This document shows positions 25,153 to 33,693 of a stretch of 38,234 nucleotides of DNA, in pieces. Position 1 is the stretch's first letter; the number at the start of each line of letters is the position of its first letter. The stretch lies in contig NZ_KI912269.1 in NCBI RefSeq assembly GCF_000242615.2, positions 365,441 to 403,674 on the forward strand, written 5' to 3'. The DNA is from Holophaga foetida DSM 6591. GTDB taxonomy: Bacteria > Acidobacteriota > Holophagae > Holophagales > Holophagaceae. Under the pieces are notes generated by a model. That model was not told where the DNA came from. It was given only the letters and a program-made list of their open reading frames with translations, and did no database searches. A program made the translations under genes and the position numbers.

Positions 25153-27567
25153 ATGACCAACAAGACCCTCACCCTTCCCGCCATCCCCATCCGCGACATG
25201 GTCCTCTTTCCGGGGTCCCGGGTGCCCTTCGTCGTAGGGCGCCGAGCTTCGGTCCGCACCCTCGAGCAGGCCATCAAGGCCGGGGACCACCTCGTGCTCC
25301 TCACCCAGCGCGAGCCCAAGGAGGATGAGCCCAAGCAGGAGACCCTCTACGCCACTGGCACCCTGGCCCTGGTGGAATCCCTCATCGCCCTGCCCAAGGA
25401 CTACTACAAGGTGGGGGTGAAGGGCATCGCCCGGGTGAAGCTGGAGCGCTACCTGGACCAGGATGAAGTCATCAAGGCCGAGGTGACCCTCCTGGACGAG
25501 CCCACCGCCCTGGGCGAAGCCCCCCTCCTGGCGACCTTCCATCAGACCGTCGAGAATCTCCTGGCCCGCAACGCCGATGCCAGCCGACTCCTCTCCATGG
25601 ACCAGCTCAGGGAGCTCCCCCTCGGCAGGGCCGTGGATACGGTGGCAGGCCTGCTGCCGGTGGAGGTCAAGGAGAAGCAGAGCATCCTGGAGCAGCTGGA
25701 GATCGAGCCCCGGCTCCACACCTTCCTCAAACTGGTGGAGATGGACGCCGCCCGCCATGCCGTGGACCGGGAGGTGGAGGCCAAGACCCAGCAGCGCCTG
25801 GACGAGGATCACAAGCAGTACGTCCTCAACGAGAAGATGCGGGTCATCCAGCAAGAACTGGGCAAGAAGGGAGAGAAGGACGAGGGCACCCGGCTCAAGG
25901 AACGGATCCTGGAAGCCGGAATGAGCGAAGAGGCCGAGAAGAAGGCCCTGGAGGAACTGGAGCGGATGGAGGCCATGCCCCCCCAGAGCGCCGAGGCCAC
26001 GGTTTCCCGCACCTACATCGACTGGCTCCTCGCCCTGCCCTGGAAAGCCACCGCCGAGGATCACCTGGACCTGGACGGCGCCGAACAGATCCTCGACGAG
26101 GACCACGCAGGCCTGGAGAAGGTCAAGGCCCGGGTCCTTGAGTACCTGGCAGTCATGCGCCGCCTGAAGGACAGCTCCAAGGGCGGCGGGCTCCGGGGCC
26201 CCATCCTCTGCCTGGTGGGCCCTCCAGGCGTGGGCAAGACCAGTCTGGCCCGCAGCATCGCCCGGGCCCTGAACCGCCCCTTCGTGCGCTTCTCCCTCGG
26301 CGGAGTGCGGGATGAGGCGGAGATCCGGGGACACCGCCGCACCTACATCGGGTCCATGCCCGGCCGCATCATCAGCCTCATGAAGAAGGCTGCGGTGCGC
26401 AATCCCCTCATGCTCCTGGACGAGATCGACAAGATGGCTTCGGATTACCGGGGAGATCCGGCCTCGGCCCTCCTGGAGGTCCTGGATCCAGAACAGAACG
26501 GCGCCTTCCAGGACCACTACCTGGACCTGGGCTTCGACCTGAGTCAGGTGATGTTCCTGTGCACCGCCAACGTGCGCCACAACATCCCGGCGGCCCTGGA
26601 CGACCGCCTGGAGGTCATCGAACTGAGCGGCTACACCCTCAAGGAGAAGCTGGCCATCGCCCAGCAGCATCTGGTGCCCAAGTCCCTTGAGCGCCACGGC
26701 ATGCAGGACATGGCGATCCACTTCCAGGATCCAGCCCTGGAGAAGATCATCCAGGCCTACACCAAGGAGGCCGGAGTCCGGCAACTGGAACGGGAGATCT
26801 CCGCCATCCTGAGAAAGCTGGCCCGTCACAGCCTCCAGCCCGACAAGGCTGACCAGGAACCCTTCGAACCCGAGGTGGGCCGGGAGCGTTTGCCCAAGCT
26901 CCTGGGACCCGAACACTTCCTGGAAACCCGCCCCGACGTCCAGGCCCTCCCGGGGGTAGTCAACGGCCTGGCCTGGACCTCCACCGGGGGCGATCTTCTC
27001 ACCATCGAGGCCGCCACCCTTCCGGGCAAGGGCAATCTCAAGCTCACGGGCAAACTGGGGGAGGTCATGCAGGAGAGCGCCCAGATCGCCCTCTCTTTCG
27101 TGCGCACCCGGGCCGAGCGCCTCGGGCTGGCCCCGGACTTCATGGAGAAGCTGGAACTCCACGTCCATGTCCCCGAGGGGGCCATCCCCAAGGACGGTCC
27201 CAGCGCCGGGATCACCCTGGCCACGGCGCTGATCTCCGCCCTCACAGGCATCCCCGTACGGGGGGACCTGGCCATGACCGGTGAACTCACCCTCCGGGGC
27301 ATGGTGCTCCCCATCGGAGGCCTCAAGGAGAAGCTCCTGGCGGCCCACCGGATGGGCTGCCGGGCCGTCCTCATCCCCAGCGAGAACGCCCGCCACCTGG
27401 AAGAGGTTCCCGCCGAGGTCCGGGAACAGCTCAGCATCCACCTCGTAAGCCACATGGACGAGGTGATCCCCCTGGCCTTGACCCGTCTCCCGGAGCCGAG
27501 GCGGAGTGGAGAGGCACCGGCCCAGGGAGCCAGCCCCAACAGCCCTCGGCCGTCGGCCACCCACTGA
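25153..27567 (+). CDS. lon: ATP-dependent protease Lon
   Basis: I start at the ATG at 25153 (MTNKTLTLPAIPIRDMVLFPG), the family's normal N-terminus, although no strong ribosome-binding site is seen and the frame is open to 25063. The 804-residue protein has the LON substrate domain (about 5-210), a coiled-coil linker, Walker A GPPGVGKT (356-363), Walker B LMLLDEIDK, and the protease domain with the Ser684-Lys727 dyad (PKDGPSAG, GGLKEKLLAAHR). It degrades misfolded and regulatory proteins. The last 30 residues are a Pro/Ser-rich tail. Its stop codon is directly followed by the ATG of the MFS gene. Confidence 0.97.
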   Translation: MTNKTLTLPAIPIRDMVLFPGSRVPFVVGRRASVRTLEQAIKAGDHLVLLTQREPKEDEPKQETLYATGTLALVESLIALPKDYYKVGVKGIARVKLERYLDQDEVIKAEVTLLDEPTALGEAPLLATFHQTVENLLARNADASRLLSMDQLRELPLGRAVDTVAGLLPVEVKEKQSILEQLEIEPRLHTFLKLVEMDAARHAVDREVEAKTQQRLDEDHKQYVLNEKMRVIQQELGKKGEKDEGTRLKERILEAGMSEEAEKKALEELERMEAMPPQSAEATVSRTYIDWLLALPWKATAEDHLDLDGAEQILDEDHAGLEKVKARVLEYLAVMRRLKDSSKGGGLRGPILCLVGPPGVGKTSLARSIARALNRPFVRFSLGGVRDEAEIRGHRRTYIGSMPGRIISLMKKAAVRNPLMLLDEIDKMASDYRGDPASALLEVLDPEQNGAFQDHYLDLGFDLSQVMFLCTANVRHNIPAALDDRLEVIELSGYTLKEKLAIAQQHLVPKSLERHGMQDMAIHFQDPALEKIIQAYTKEAGVRQLEREISAILRKLARHSLQPDKADQEPFEPEVGRERLPKLLGPEHFLETRPDVQALPGVVNGLAWTSTGGDLLTIEAATLPGKGNLKLTGKLGEVMQESAQIALSFVRTRAERLGLAPDFMEKLELHVHVPEGAIPKDGPSAGITLATALISALTGIPVRGDLAMTGELTLRGMVLPIGGLKEKLLAAHRMGCRAVLIPSENARHLEEVPAEVREQLSIHLVSHMDEVIPLALTRLPEPRRSGEAPAQGASPNSPRPSATH

Positions 27568-28776
27568 ATGGATGACAAGATGGATTCACGAGCGGCGTCC
27601 CCACAGGCAGGCCCCAGCCGCAGTCTGGTTTTCATCCTCGCCCTCGTCACCGCCATGGGCGTGGCGAACCTCTACTACAACCAGCCCATGCTGGGGGTCA
27701 TCGGCCGCAGCTTCCCGGGGGACACCACCACCCGATTGATCCCCACCCTCACGCTGCTGGGGTACGCGGTGGGCCTCCTGCTCCTGGTGCCCCTGGGGGA
27801 CCTCTTCGAGCGCCGGAAGCTCATCCTGACCCAGTTCCTGGCCCTGGCGGTGACCCTCGGGTGCGCGGCTCTCGCGCCGGGCAGCTGGTCCCTGCTCACC
27901 ATATCCTTTCTCATCGGTGCAGGCACCTCGGTGGTCCAGCAGATCGTGCCCCTGGCTGCGGCCCTCGCTCCAGAGGAGAAGCGGGGGGCCGTGGTCGGCG
28001 CAGTGATGAGCGGCCTCTTCTGCGGGATCCTTTTGAGTCGGACCCTGGCGGGCTTCGTCGCCGCCCACTGGGGCTGGCGGGCCATGTTCGGCATAGGTGT
28101 CCCTCTGGCCCTCCTGGGGGCCCTGTCCACCAGGATCCTGCCTTCCATCCGGCCCTCCGTCTCCATGGGCTACGGTTCCCTGATGGCCTCCGTGGGAAGA
28201 CTCTGGCTTGAGGAGCCCCGCCTGAGGCGCGCCACGATCATCCAGGGCTGCCTCTTCGCCGTTTTCAACGCCTTCTGGACCACTCTCGCCCTGCACCTGG
28301 AGGCTCCCCCCCTCTCCCGGGGTGCGGATGTCGCAGGACTCTTCGGTATCGTGGGCACCGTTGGCATCATGGTGGCCCCCCTGGCTGGGCGGCAGGCAGA
28401 CCGCCGGGGCGCCCGTTCGGTCGTGATGCTCGGCGCTGCATGCGCCCTCGTGGCCTGGCTGGTCATGCTGGGCTGGAGCAGCCTGGCGGGCCTGGTGGCC
28501 GGAGTCATCATCCTCGACTTCGGGGTGCAGAGCTCCCTGATCGCCCACCAGCAAATGGTCTACAGCCTCCGCCCCGAGGCCAAGAACCGCGTGAATACCC
28601 TCTTCATGGTGGGCATGTTCCTGGGGGGGAGCTTCGGCGCCGCCGCTGCCATGCTGGCCTGGAAGACCTACGGTTGGTGCGGCGTCGGCACCTTTGCCAT
28701 CGCCCTCTGCCTTCTGGCCAGCCTCATCCTTCTCCTCGATCGCACGTCCTCCAAGGGGGGTTCCCCCCAGAGGTGA
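27568..28776 (+). CDS. Major facilitator superfamily transporter
   Basis: The 402-residue protein has about 12 hydrophobic segments. The loop 2-3 motif is PLGDLFERRKLIL and the second-half equivalent is LAGRQADRRGARSV, both typical of MFS drug or sugar-type exporters in the inner membrane. The start NLYYNQPMLGVIGRSF is characteristic of a large uncharacterised MFS group related to YnfM/NepI-like carriers. The substrate is unknown. The ATG at 27568 abuts the lon stop; an in-frame ATG at 27580 is an alternative. Co-translation with lon is likely, but a functional link is not implied. Confidence 0.88.
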   Translation: MDDKMDSRAASPQAGPSRSLVFILALVTAMGVANLYYNQPMLGVIGRSFPGDTTTRLIPTLTLLGYAVGLLLLVPLGDLFERRKLILTQFLALAVTLGCAALAPGSWSLLTISFLIGAGTSVVQQIVPLAAALAPEEKRGAVVGAVMSGLFCGILLSRTLAGFVAAHWGWRAMFGIGVPLALLGALSTRILPSIRPSVSMGYGSLMASVGRLWLEEPRLRRATIIQGCLFAVFNAFWTTLALHLEAPPLSRGADVAGLFGIVGTVGIMVAPLAGRQADRRGARSVVMLGAACALVAWLVMLGWSSLAGLVAGVIILDFGVQSSLIAHQQMVYSLRPEAKNRVNTLFMVGMFLGGSFGAAAAMLAWKTYGWCGVGTFAIALCLLASLILLLDRTSSKGGSPQR

Positions 28777-28788
28777 GGGGGAGCCCTT

Positions 28789-28899
28789 TCATTCTCCCAG
28801 CAGCCGGATGATGGCCCTGTAGTCCTCATCCCCCATGCCCCTGGCCCCGGCGGCCTCCAGGCACTGACGGGCGGCACTCAGGAGGGGGCTATTCTCCAT
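28789..28899 (-). pseudogene. Remnant of a beta-hydroxyacid dehydrogenase C-terminus
   Basis: A 36-codon frame starts with an ATG overlapping the tcdA stop and encodes a peptide containing LLSAARQCLEAAGARGMGDE and DYRAIIRLLGE. This matches the last helices of 3-hydroxyisobutyrate dehydrogenase/GarR-type enzymes, where a (G)XGDXDXSA motif near the end is usual. The rest of such a gene (about 260 codons) is absent. It looks like the tail of a deleted gene now fused to the tcdA end. Expression as a micro-protein by coupling is possible but unsupported. Confidence 0.65.
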
Positions 28900-29662
28900 C
28901 ACCGAGGGGCTTGCGAATCAGGTCCTTGATCACCTCCCCAGCCATGATCATGCCCACCACCCCGGGAACAAACGAGACGCTGCCCGGGAGCTGACGGCGG
29001 GAGGTGATGGCAGGCTCGCCCTTCTTGGGGCAGCTGCAGTCCGCCGGGCATCCGGTGTCTTCCCCCTTGTCCGGCACCAGAGCCTCCTCCTGGGAGTAGA
29101 CCACCTTGTGGTGGCGGATGCCCCGCTTGCGGAGCTCCTTGCGCAGGATCTTGGCCAGGGGGCAGTTGATGGTCTTGGAGAGGTCCGTCACCTCGAAGCC
29201 GGTGGGATCCAGCTTATTGCCGGCCCCCATGGCGCTGATGATGGGGATCTCGCGCCGCTTGGCCTCCTGGATCAGGTCCAGCTTGCCGGTGACCGTATCG
29301 ATGCAGTCCAGGATGTAGTCGAATCCCTCCCCGATCAGCTCATCGGCCCTGCCGGGGTTGTAGAAGTCCCGGATCGCTTCGATCTTCGCCTCGGGATTGA
29401 TCTCCAGCATCCGGGCCTTCATGGCCTCCACCTTGAACTGGCCGATGGTGCGCATGGTGGCGTGGAGCTGGCGGTTGAGATTGGTCTGGCAGATGCAGTC
29501 GTGATCCACCAGGACGAAGTGCCCCACCCCCGCCCGGACCAGGGCCTCGGCGGCGAAACTGCCAACCCCCCCCACGCCGAAGATGGCCACCCTGCTCCGC
29601 TGGAGCCGCTCCAGAGCCTCGGCCCCCAGCAGCAGTTCAGTCCTCGACAGCGCGTACGACAT
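28889..29662 (-). CDS. tcdA: tRNA threonylcarbamoyladenosine dehydratase TcdA
   Basis: The 257-residue E1-like protein has the nucleotide-binding GVGGVGSFAAE, DHDCICQTNLNRQ, and the DCIDTVTGK segment of TcdA/CsdL. It adenylates and cyclises t6A37 in tRNAs to ct6A. The C-terminal part carries a Cys cluster (CPADCSCPKKGE) and the final FVPGVVGMIMAGEVIKDL helix. It is distinguished from MoeB and ThiF by length and the NLNRQ context. It stands alone on the minus strand, with a gene remnant overlapping its stop. Confidence 0.92.
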   Translation of the reverse strand: MSYALSRTELLLGAEALERLQRSRVAIFGVGGVGSFAAEALVRAGVGHFVLVDHDCICQTNLNRQLHATMRTIGQFKVEAMKARMLEINPEAKIEAIRDFYNPGRADELIGEGFDYILDCIDTVTGKLDLIQEAKRREIPIISAMGAGNKLDPTGFEVTDLSKTINCPLAKILRKELRKRGIRHHKVVYSQEEALVPDKGEDTGCPADCSCPKKGEPAITSRRQLPGSVSFVPGVVGMIMAGEVIKDLIRKPLGDGE

Positions 29663-29772
29663 GCTTCCCCTCTTCAGGCCAGCCCTTCAGCTTACTCAAG
29701 GGACCGGCCCCGGCCAACCCGACACATTGCGCAGGGAGCCGGTCCAACCGAGATTGGTGGCGGGATCCGCCC

Positions 29773-30807
29773 ATGCCCGACATGTCTCCCATCATCCTGG
29801 AACACTACTGGCTCCTGGCTCGCCGAGGCAATCTCGTGGCGCTGGGCTTGTATGCCGTCTTCCTGGCGGTATTCCTCGTCCTGGGGAACTGGCCCATGGC
29901 CCTGACCACTTGCGCCTTCCTGGCCACCCTTGGCTGGGCCCGCTCACGGATGCCATGGAGACACGCCGAGTGCCTGTTCACCTTCATCTGGATCACGACC
30001 CTGGCATTCTCGGCGGTGGCTGTCCTGGGGGTGGGCCGCGAGGCAGGTTTCCATTACTATGCCTTGACCCTCCTCTTCCTGGGCAATCCCGAAGGGCGAG
30101 ACACCCTGATGGCCAAGTTCTTCCCGCCCATCCTGATGATGGGGTTCTACCTGGGTCTGGTGCCCTGGCTGGGATCCATGGCTCCCTGGTGGCCCCTGCC
30201 GACGGCCTCGATGCATGTGGTCGTCAAATTGAACGAAGCGGCCCTGTGCATCTTCATCGCCACCACAGCCTTCCACCACAACAAGGCCATCGCGACCATG
30301 ACCCGAAGGCTGCTGGGAATGGCCAGCACGGACCCCTTGACGGGGCTCATGAACCGACGGCGGATGGAAGAGCTGGCAGCCATGGTCCAGAACAGTCATG
30401 AGCGCCACCAGCGGCCATTCACGGTCATCCTGGGGGACATCGATCACTTCAAGGCCATCAACGACCGCCATGGCCACTACGGCGGCGACCAGGCCCTGAA
30501 ATCCGTCTCCGAATGCCTCCTGGGCTCGATCCGAGCCGAGGACCAAGTGGCCCGCTGGGGCGGCGAGGAGTTCCTGATCCTGCTCCCCGAAACCACCCTG
30601 GAGGCGGGTGTCGAGGCGGCGGAACGCATCCGGAGCCACCTCGCCCAGCTCGAGATCCGCTACGAAGGAGCGCTCATCCCTCTCACCATGACCTTCGGCC
30701 TCAGCCAGGGTGGCCCCACCGGGAGCTTTGCCCAGGCCCTGGGCCGGGCAGATGAGGCCCTCTATCGCGGCAAGGCGGCGGGAAGGAACCGGGTGGAAAG
30801 AGCCTAG
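29773..30807 (+). CDS. Membrane diguanylate cyclase (GGDEF)
   Basis: The 344-residue protein has about five or six hydrophobic segments in residues 20-168, a short linker, then a GGDEF domain from about 183 (STDPLTGLMNRR). The active site is GGEEF at 263-267, consistent with an active enzyme making c-di-GMP from two GTP. The inhibitory RXXD site (RAED, 254-257) lies five residues before it, so product inhibition is expected. The membrane part is not a named sensor I recognise. The ligand is unknown. It is convergent with the alkaline phosphatase gene. Confidence 0.92.
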   Translation: MPDMSPIILEHYWLLARRGNLVALGLYAVFLAVFLVLGNWPMALTTCAFLATLGWARSRMPWRHAECLFTFIWITTLAFSAVAVLGVGREAGFHYYALTLLFLGNPEGRDTLMAKFFPPILMMGFYLGLVPWLGSMAPWWPLPTASMHVVVKLNEAALCIFIATTAFHHNKAIATMTRRLLGMASTDPLTGLMNRRRMEELAAMVQNSHERHQRPFTVILGDIDHFKAINDRHGHYGGDQALKSVSECLLGSIRAEDQVARWGGEEFLILLPETTLEAGVEAAERIRSHLAQLEIRYEGALIPLTMTFGLSQGGPTGSFAQALGRADEALYRGKAAGRNRVERA

Positions 30808-30815
30808 CCACAAAA

Positions 30816-30852
30816 GCAGGCGCAACAGATGGACACCATCCGCTGCGCCTGC
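30816..30852. terminator. Hairpin between convergent genes
   Basis: GCAGGCGCA (30816-30824) pairs with TGCGCCTGC (30844-30852) across a 19-bp loop in the 62-bp gap between the diguanylate cyclase gene and the phosphatase gene. No T-run is present, so terminator function is uncertain. Confidence 0.45.
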
Positions 30853-30869
30853 TGCGATGCGGCAGAACC

Positions 30870-32420
30870 TTACTGCGTCACGGTCAGGGGCGAAGTCTTG
30901 GGAGCGCCGATGAAGGTGGCCATGCTGTGGAACAGGTGAGTGTTGTCCAGGATGTCCGCGTTGTACCAGGTGCGATAGTTACTGCTGAGGGTGGTCAGAG
31001 CAGCAGTCGGCCCCTTGGCGTAGATGGTGACCAGTTCATTGGTGTGCCCGGTGGTGCCATAGGTCACATAGTTGGCCCGCTCGGTGGCATCCGTGGGGGG
31101 CAGATCGCCGATCCCCAGGGTATTGGTGGTGCTCAGGCGCATGAAGCTGTTGGAGTGGTCCGAGGTCACGATGAGGAGGGTGTTGGTCCAATCGATGTCA
31201 TCGCCGGGCTGATCCACGTAGGAAACCACGGACTTCACGGTCTCATTGAGGTCATACATGCAGCCGATCATGTTCTCGTACTGGTTGGCATGGTTGGCCC
31301 AATCGATATCCCCCTGCTCGATCATGAGGAAGAAGCCCTTCTCGTTCTGGCTGAGGACCTTGAGCGCCGCGACGCTCGCATCCTTCAGCTCGGGATTCTC
31401 GTAGCTGCCGCGGGCGACGCTCGGCGAACCGGGGGTATCCGTGGGCACATGGTATTCGAAATTCCCACCGGCGCCGCCGTAGAGCCCGAAGAGCTTCTTG
31501 CCACCAGCCACCGCCGTGTCCGCCGCCTGGGCAAGGGTGATGCTGCCGTTCATCCCGGTGGCGCGTTCCGCGAAGACAAAGTCGGAGGAAGCCTTCAGGG
31601 TGTTGTGGAGGGACTGTGAGATATATCCCTTGGTCGTCGAATAAGCAGGATTGTCCAGAAGGGGATGCCCACCACCGATGACGACCTCGGGCTTGATGGT
31701 GCTGATGATCTCATCGGCGATGCCGGTCGTGGCGCTCTTGTAACCGATGTAGTAGTTGTTCCGGTTGACGTTGTGGCTCACGAAGCCAGCGGGGGTTGCA
31801 TGGTTGAAGGGCACGGTGCTCACCACACCGATGGCCATGCCCCTCTCTTCGCGGGCGATCTCGGCGATGGTCTTGAGGCTGCCATTGTTGGCTGTCCGGT
31901 TGCCGCCGGTGCTGGGATCCCCGCTCAGCCAGGCGATATTGCCATCATCGGTCTTGTACCCCGTAGACATGGCCGTGGCGGCGCTGGCGCTGTCCGTGGC
32001 AGGCCACCCCAGGGTGCTGTTCAGGTAGAAGTAGGAGGAGTGATCCGCCGTATCCACGGGATAGGGGGCCACGCCTCCCAGGGTGATGTCGTAGCCCGTG
32101 GAGGCATCCACGGCCCCAGGGGCATAGGAGGCGGTACCGTTGAACGAGGCGTACTTGTTGTACGCAGTCACATCCCAGGTGGAGACATAGGACTGGAAGG
32201 GGAAGGCGTGGAAGGCCAGGCCGTCATCCGTCCCAGTCAGGTAACGGCTGGCAGCCACCTCATGCTCCATCTGCATACCGTCCCCGATGATGAGGATGAC
32301 GTGCTTGGGACTTTGAACTTCCGTAGCGGCTTGTGAAGAACTGGAGGAACCGCCGCACCCGATGGTGGCAGAGGCCAGAATGGCAGCGAGAGCAGTCAGG
32401 GCGGTGATAGGTTTCTGCAT
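30870..32420 (-). CDS. Alkaline phosphatase, probable lipoprotein
   Basis: I start at the ATG at 32420, with GGAG upstream. The 516-residue protein begins with a lipoprotein-type signal (hydrophobic 5-20, lipobox SATIGC with Cys22) and a Ser-rich linker. The PhoA-type superfamily domain has the metal-binding LIIGDGM (Asp47), nucleophile Ser144 (ATDSASAATA), MIEQGDIDWANH and the late metal ligands SDHSNSF and TTGHTNE. It releases phosphate from monoesters outside the cytoplasm. No Pho box is recognisable in the 147-bp upstream gap. It lies downstream of aroC on the same strand. Confidence 0.93.
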   Translation of the reverse strand: MQKPITALTALAAILASATIGCGGSSSSSQAATEVQSPKHVILIIGDGMQMEHEVAASRYLTGTDDGLAFHAFPFQSYVSTWDVTAYNKYASFNGTASYAPGAVDASTGYDITLGGVAPYPVDTADHSSYFYLNSTLGWPATDSASAATAMSTGYKTDDGNIAWLSGDPSTGGNRTANNGSLKTIAEIAREERGMAIGVVSTVPFNHATPAGFVSHNVNRNNYYIGYKSATTGIADEIISTIKPEVVIGGGHPLLDNPAYSTTKGYISQSLHNTLKASSDFVFAERATGMNGSITLAQAADTAVAGGKKLFGLYGGAGGNFEYHVPTDTPGSPSVARGSYENPELKDASVAALKVLSQNEKGFFLMIEQGDIDWANHANQYENMIGCMYDLNETVKSVVSYVDQPGDDIDWTNTLLIVTSDHSNSFMRLSTTNTLGIGDLPPTDATERANYVTYGTTGHTNELVTIYAKGPTAALTTLSSNYRTWYNADILDNTHLFHSMATFIGAPKTSPLTVTQ

Positions 32421-32567
32421 GGGATCTCCGAAGTGATTACCCAAGGGTCCACCCCGATCATGAATTACAAACACACAGTACGTAACATCCTTGCTCCCAC
32501 AACAAAGACTGGTCCCAAAGCCGAAGCCAGGGCCATCGGCTGAAGGCAGTCCACAGAAAGGGGTCCC

Positions 32568-33569
32568 TCAGCCCTGCCCCAGCACCCGCTCGATCCGCCC
32601 CTCCTGCATCAGGAGGTCCGTGAGCACCAGGGCCGTCATGGCTTCCAGCACCACAGGCACCCGGAGGGCGATGCAGGCGTCATGGCGTCCACCCACCGAG
32701 AGATCCGTCTGCTCCCCGGTGGTCATGTCCACGGTGCGCTGGACCGCATTGATGCTGGAGGTGGGCTTCACCGCCACCCGGAAGACCAGTTCATTGCCGT
32801 TGGAGATGCCCCCGTTGATGCCCCCGGAGCGGTTGGTCCGGGTGTGACCCTCCACGTTCTCGATGGCATCGTTGAACTCGCTGCCCCGGGCCTGGGCAGC
32901 GGCGAAACCATCCCCGAACTCGATGGCCTTGATGGCGGGGATGGAGAAGGCCCCATGGGCCAGGAGGGATTCCACGGAATCGAAGAAGGGTTCCCCAAGG
33001 CCCGCCGGAAGCCCCTTGACCCGGCACTCCACCAGTCCCCCGATGGAGTCCTCGGCGGCCATGGCCTCGGCCACCGCCTGGGGGATATCCTTGCGGCCTC
33101 CCACTTCCAGCAGGGTGGCCTCGATCTGGATGGGTTCCATCAGCTTCTTGGCGATGACCCCCGCAGCCACCAGCCCAGCCGTGAGCCGCCCGGAGAAGTG
33201 CCCGCTGCCACGCATATCCGCATAGCCTCCGTATTTCTTCTGGGCCACCCAGTCGGCATGGCCTGGACGAGGGGTGTTCTGTAGCCCCTCGTAGGCGCCG
33301 GATCGGGTGTTGCGGTTCTCAAAGAGGATGAGCAGTGGGGCTCCGGTGGTGCGCCCTTCGAAGAAACCCGCCTGGAGCATGGGCTTGTCCTCCTCCTGGC
33401 GGGGCGTCGTCCCCGGGGCCTTGCCCCCCTTGCGGCGCTCCATGTCCGCCGTGAAATCATCATCCGAGAGGACCAGCCCTGCGGGAACGCCGTCCAGGAG
33501 AACGCCCACACAGGCCCCGTGGGACTCGCCGAGGATGGAGATGCGGAAAAGCCGACCGAACGTGTTCAT
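32568..33569 (-). CDS. aroC: Chorismate synthase
   Basis: I start at the ATG at 33569 (MNTFGRLFRISILGESHGACVG), with GGGAG upstream; the frame is open further, but that part includes the terminator of the next gene. The 333-residue enzyme makes chorismate from EPSP using reduced FMN. Motifs are GESHG, RPGHADW, the GGYADMRGSGHFSGR loop, SGGINGGISNG and VGGRHDACIALR. It is slightly short for the family. aroA and aroB lie 1.4 kb upstream on the same strand, separated by the methyltransferase gene and hairpins. Confidence 0.96.
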   Translation of the reverse strand: MNTFGRLFRISILGESHGACVGVLLDGVPAGLVLSDDDFTADMERRKGGKAPGTTPRQEEDKPMLQAGFFEGRTTGAPLLILFENRNTRSGAYEGLQNTPRPGHADWVAQKKYGGYADMRGSGHFSGRLTAGLVAAGVIAKKLMEPIQIEATLLEVGGRKDIPQAVAEAMAAEDSIGGLVECRVKGLPAGLGEPFFDSVESLLAHGAFSIPAIKAIEFGDGFAAAQARGSEFNDAIENVEGHTRTNRSGGINGGISNGNELVFRVAVKPTSSINAVQRTVDMTTGEQTDLSVGGRHDACIALRVPVVLEAMTALVLTDLLMQEGRIERVLGQG

Positions 33570-33630
33570 CAGAACTCCCTGTACGAAAAGTACACCGCCG
33601 GGCCATCTTTTCAAACCCTCCAACGGAAAA

Positions 33631-33657
33631 GGGGATCCCGCACGATGCGGGATCCCC
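33631..33657 (-). terminator. Terminator after the methyltransferase gene
   Basis: A 12-bp perfect stem, GGGGATCCCGCA / TGCGGGATCCCC, with a 3-base loop is followed on the minus strand by TTTT. It lies between the methyltransferase stop and the aroC start, so aroC probably has its own promoter. Confidence 0.8.
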
Positions 33658-33693
33658 CTGGAGGAGTGGAAATGATGGAATCGGAACCCGTCT

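Noticed and set aside
25111..27564. An 817-codon frame antisense to lon
   Set aside because: Mirror of codon bias in lon; no recognisable domain.
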